Positions 62,324 to 64,000 of a DNA stretch of 64,000 nt are shown one piece after another; positions within the stretch are counted from its first letter, which is position 1, and every line of letters starts with the position of its first letter. The notes under the pieces are model-generated. The model ran no database searches and was not told the origin of the DNA. It saw only the letters and a program-made list of their open reading frames with translations. The stretch covers positions 310,001 to 374,000 of the forward strand of contig NZ_JAVIDR010000003.1 of NCBI RefSeq assembly GCF_031157835.1, written 5' to 3'. This DNA is from Acinetobacter rudis (GTDB taxonomy: Bacteria > Pseudomonadota > Gammaproteobacteria > Pseudomonadales > Moraxellaceae). The position numbers were made by a program, and so were the translations under genes.

Positions 62324-62584
62324 TTACAAAGTTTCACCTTGTATGCTTTTACATAGTTTTAAAATACTTTCAGCATGTAGGATAATGTGCTTGTGCTCTG
62401 GTTTTGTACGCTCGATATCAATACCAATTAATATTGCTGCTTCAATATTTTTCTGCCAATTTCCAGTATCTAAAACTGGTTCTATTGCGCAAAAAATATA
62501 ACTATCATCGCCAATATTAATATCAGCATAACCATCTTCATCTGTACTTGGTCGGCACTCTGCCACCACATAAGCAATATTCAT
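62324..62584 (-). CDS. Small phage protein, 86 aa
   Basis: An 86-aa acidic protein opening MNIAYVVAECRPSTDEDGYADINIGDD. It overlaps the Rha gene stop as TAATG, so it is co-translated with it, and ends just before a terminator. The family is unknown. The two genes form a moron-like unit inserted in the tail cluster. Confidence 0.65.
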   Translation of the reverse strand: MNIAYVVAECRPSTDEDGYADINIGDDSYIFCAIEPVLDTGNWQKNIEAAILIGIDIERTKPEHKHIILHAESILKLCKSIQGETL

Positions 62585-63111
62585 TACTTATCATCCTCAA
62601 ATTTTAACTGTGGCTGTAGCTCTTGCTCCAATTGAGCCATTTCAGCTTCAAGTGGTTGTTTTTCCCAGCGCCAATGCGCCATAGATCTAGCCTCACCACT
62701 CACCTGAGATTTTCTGTTCTGGTGATGAGTTGAGATAGTGTTATATCTTGCCCACTTGGCTTTGAATGAATGAGACAATTGGTTTGCCATCCAATTAAAA
62801 GCCTCAATAAATTGTTCTTTAATCAAGTCAGCTTTTTCACCACCAAACCCCATAACCAAGAACATCCAGCCATCTTTGGTCATTTGATAAAAGCCAGTAT
62901 TTCTTTTTGTGTTACCTATCTGTTTGTTTTCTAAGGTAAACGCAAAATTGCGTTCACGGAACTTCTGTGAGCACTTCATGTTTTTAATAGATCGCAACAC
63001 ATCAGCATGCCGCTTCCCAAATGCCTCAGCCACTGCATAGCTTGTTGTTTTTGCCTCGCCATTATCAGCGGTAACCATAGCTCTTAAATTTAAACTTGCC
63101 ATCATGTTCAT
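62584..63111 (-). CDS. Rha-family phage regulatory protein
   Basis: A 175-aa protein with the Rha domain at about 15-115. Landmarks are TSYAVAEAFGKRHADVLRSI (about 23-42), NFAFTL, and the GFYQMTKDGWMFLVMGFGGEKA block. Rha proteins are phage-encoded regulators that can restrict lytic growth in some hosts. The C-terminal part is a charged linker instead of the usual KilA-type or AntA domain. AGGAGAATGTC precedes the ATG. It interrupts the usual order of terminator and tube genes, so it is best seen as a moron. Confidence 0.85.
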   Translation of the reverse strand: MNMMASLNLRAMVTADNGEAKTTSYAVAEAFGKRHADVLRSIKNMKCSQKFRERNFAFTLENKQIGNTKRNTGFYQMTKDGWMFLVMGFGGEKADLIKEQFIEAFNWMANQLSHSFKAKWARYNTISTHHQNRKSQVSGEARSMAHWRWEKQPLEAEMAQLEQELQPQLKFEDDK

Positions 63112-63223
63112 GACATTCTCCTAAATCATGCTCAAAAAGAAACACTGGCAAGCAAGCTGAACATGAAACTTGCTTTTCGGGGATCAGCCTAGCCAGTGGT
63201 AAAACCAAAAAATGGGCAATAAA

Positions 63224-63253
63224 AAACCCTGAGACTATTAGGTCACAGGGTTT
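63224..63253 (-). terminator. Leftward terminator after the tail terminator-like gene
   Basis: Arms AAACCCTG (63224-63231) and CAGGGTTT (63246-63253). On the minus strand a run of six T follows. It marks the upstream edge of the Rha module. Confidence 0.75.
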
Positions 63254-63297
63254 ACATGGGTTTGTTGTGTGATTTCAGGGATATTTCTATTTAGCTT

Positions 63298-63708
63298 CTA
63301 ATTAATCCGATATTCAAAAATCACATTAAATTGGTAGAAATCCTCTGTCTCACCGACATCAATGACGGAGCCTTGTAGGATTTCTAAATGCCCTACACGC
63401 TTAAACTGTAAGTGTTCTATCCAAGCATCGCCTAAATCCGTTAAAGCTACTGTGCTATTTCCAATGCGATCAAAACATTGAATGATTAAATTCCCCACTG
63501 TCCGAGTACACGGCGTATCACCCAACCCTGAAATAAATGTCGGTGCATTACGAATAAAAACTCGACACCATAAACCATCTTTTGGCGGTTCAAATGCTTG
63601 GCCATTCTTCATCGGTTGGTTTTGGGTTAGGACATGAGCCTTATCAATATAATCAAAACTACCAATAAGCTGCATAAACACCTTACGAGCTTCAGCATGA
63701 GTCATCAT
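63298..63708 (-). CDS. Tail terminator-like / minor tail protein
   Basis: A 136-aa protein of the DUF4128/tail terminator type. Sequence blocks include EPPKDGLWCRVFIRNAP (about 38-54), TVGNLIIQCFDRIGN (about 70-84) and the C-terminal FYQFNVIFEYRIN strand. Such proteins cap the completed tail tube and join it to the head connector. The ATG overlaps the stop of the upstream gene by 4 bases. Gene order supports the assignment. Confidence 0.78.
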   Translation of the reverse strand: MMTHAEARKVFMQLIGSFDYIDKAHVLTQNQPMKNGQAFEPPKDGLWCRVFIRNAPTFISGLGDTPCTRTVGNLIIQCFDRIGNSTVALTDLGDAWIEHLQFKRVGHLEILQGSVIDVGETEDFYQFNVIFEYRIN

Positions 63709-64000
63709 CTGTATTTCTCTTTAATCAAAGTAAAGGTCACGCCATAAATACCGAGTGGTGCTTGTTTACTAAATCCTTTATCAGACTTAATGGCATAGTA
63801 TCCGCCTTTACCCCCCTTACCTTTTACCCAACTTCCTTTCTTCACGGGATTAGGATAGCCGCCATATTCCAGTGCAGGTCCATAAGGTGCATTATTCTGA
63901 ATATAGACCACTGAATAAGGTACAAGGCTAGAAAGCACATTTAGCCCTTTTGCTAAGGCGTTAGCACCTGAGGAGTCTTTTAGATTTGGATCAAAACCTT
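63705..64000 (-). CDS. HK97 gp10-like neck/minor capsid protein, partial
   Basis: The frame is open to the window edge, so this is the C-terminal 97 codons of a longer gene. NNAPYGPALEYGGYPNPVKK near the middle is typical of HK97 gp10-like proteins, which sit at the head-tail joint. A Gly/Lys-rich loop (KGSWVKGKGGKGGYYAI) precedes the end. An internal GTG at 63938 is not the start. It overlaps the tail terminator-like gene by 4 bases. Confidence 0.8.
   Translation of the reverse strand, partial: GFDPNLKDSSGANALAKGLNVLSSLVPYSVVYIQNNAPYGPALEYGGYPNPVKKGSWVKGKGGKGGYYAIKSDKGFSKQAPLGIYGVTFTLIKEKYR

Overview
The window looks like a chromosomal segment of an Acinetobacter species, probably not the reference A. 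baumannii type. The basis is low G+C content with very AT-rich intergenic DNA, gene families typical of Acinetobacter (divergent tssBC / tssAKL type VI secretion genes, an aco operon beside its own lipA, paired SfnB-like genes with a Met-type ABC transporter), and a lambda-like prophage at the right end. The genus call is an inference from gene content. I saw no rRNA or tRNA gene and no CRISPR array.

Layout. (1) 1-4784: part of a type VI secretion locus, with tssC (partial) and tssB leftward and tssA-tssK-tssL rightward from a shared 0.6 kb promoter region. (2) 4859-6476: an XRE-cupin regulator divergent from azlC-azlD, with a near-perfect 16-bp inverted repeat in the gap. (3) 6533-15920: acetoin/2,3-butanediol catabolism, made of leftward acoA-acoB-acoC-lpd-budC-bdh, a divergent lipoyl synthase and a GAF-sensor regulator. 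(4) 16022-20871: a siderophore uptake unit (RhtX-type MFS, cupin, TonB receptor, AraC regulator) with two Fur-box-like sites. (5) 21495-28796: an organosulfur locus with two SfnB-like flavoenzymes, an LLM monooxygenase, two MetQ-like binding proteins, MetN and MetI. (6) 28913-35250: single genes, including a phosphodiester glycosidase, an LRAT-domain protein, queG, bioB, a 36-aa CxxC miniprotein and an AlkK-like acyl-CoA synthetase. (7) 35.3-47.9 kb: a very AT-rich accessory island of small unknown genes. Its hallmark is three diverged copies of a 76-79 aa protein beginning MD(I/V)CIGGPWNG, all on the minus strand. It also holds a glycosyltransferase-like gene, a LysR/hydrolase pair, a lipoprotein and a 2.9 kb gene desert. 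(8) 47898-49000: a RibD/DHFR-like reductase and TetR regulator. (9) 49.1-64.0 kb: a leftward prophage region.

Prophage logic. Reading leftward from the window end there is a gp10-like neck protein, a tail terminator-like protein, a Rha-type moron, the tail tube, the tail assembly chaperone with a GGGAAAG -1 frameshift signal giving a G-T fusion, and the tape measure protein. Between chaperone and tape measure sits a cargo slot with a Panacea (DUF4065) protein, a three-helix membrane protein and a convergent HigBA toxin-antitoxin pair. No tail tip, fibre or lysis genes follow the tape measure. Instead there is a run of small secreted proteins, an outer-membrane barrel, an IS3-like end, a twice-frameshifted endonuclease relic and a gene split by a stop codon, so the element looks truncated or heavily remodelled.

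The best candidates for undescribed biology are the MDICIGGPWNG paralogue island, the Panacea/membrane-protein pair in the tail cluster, and the battery of small exported proteins.
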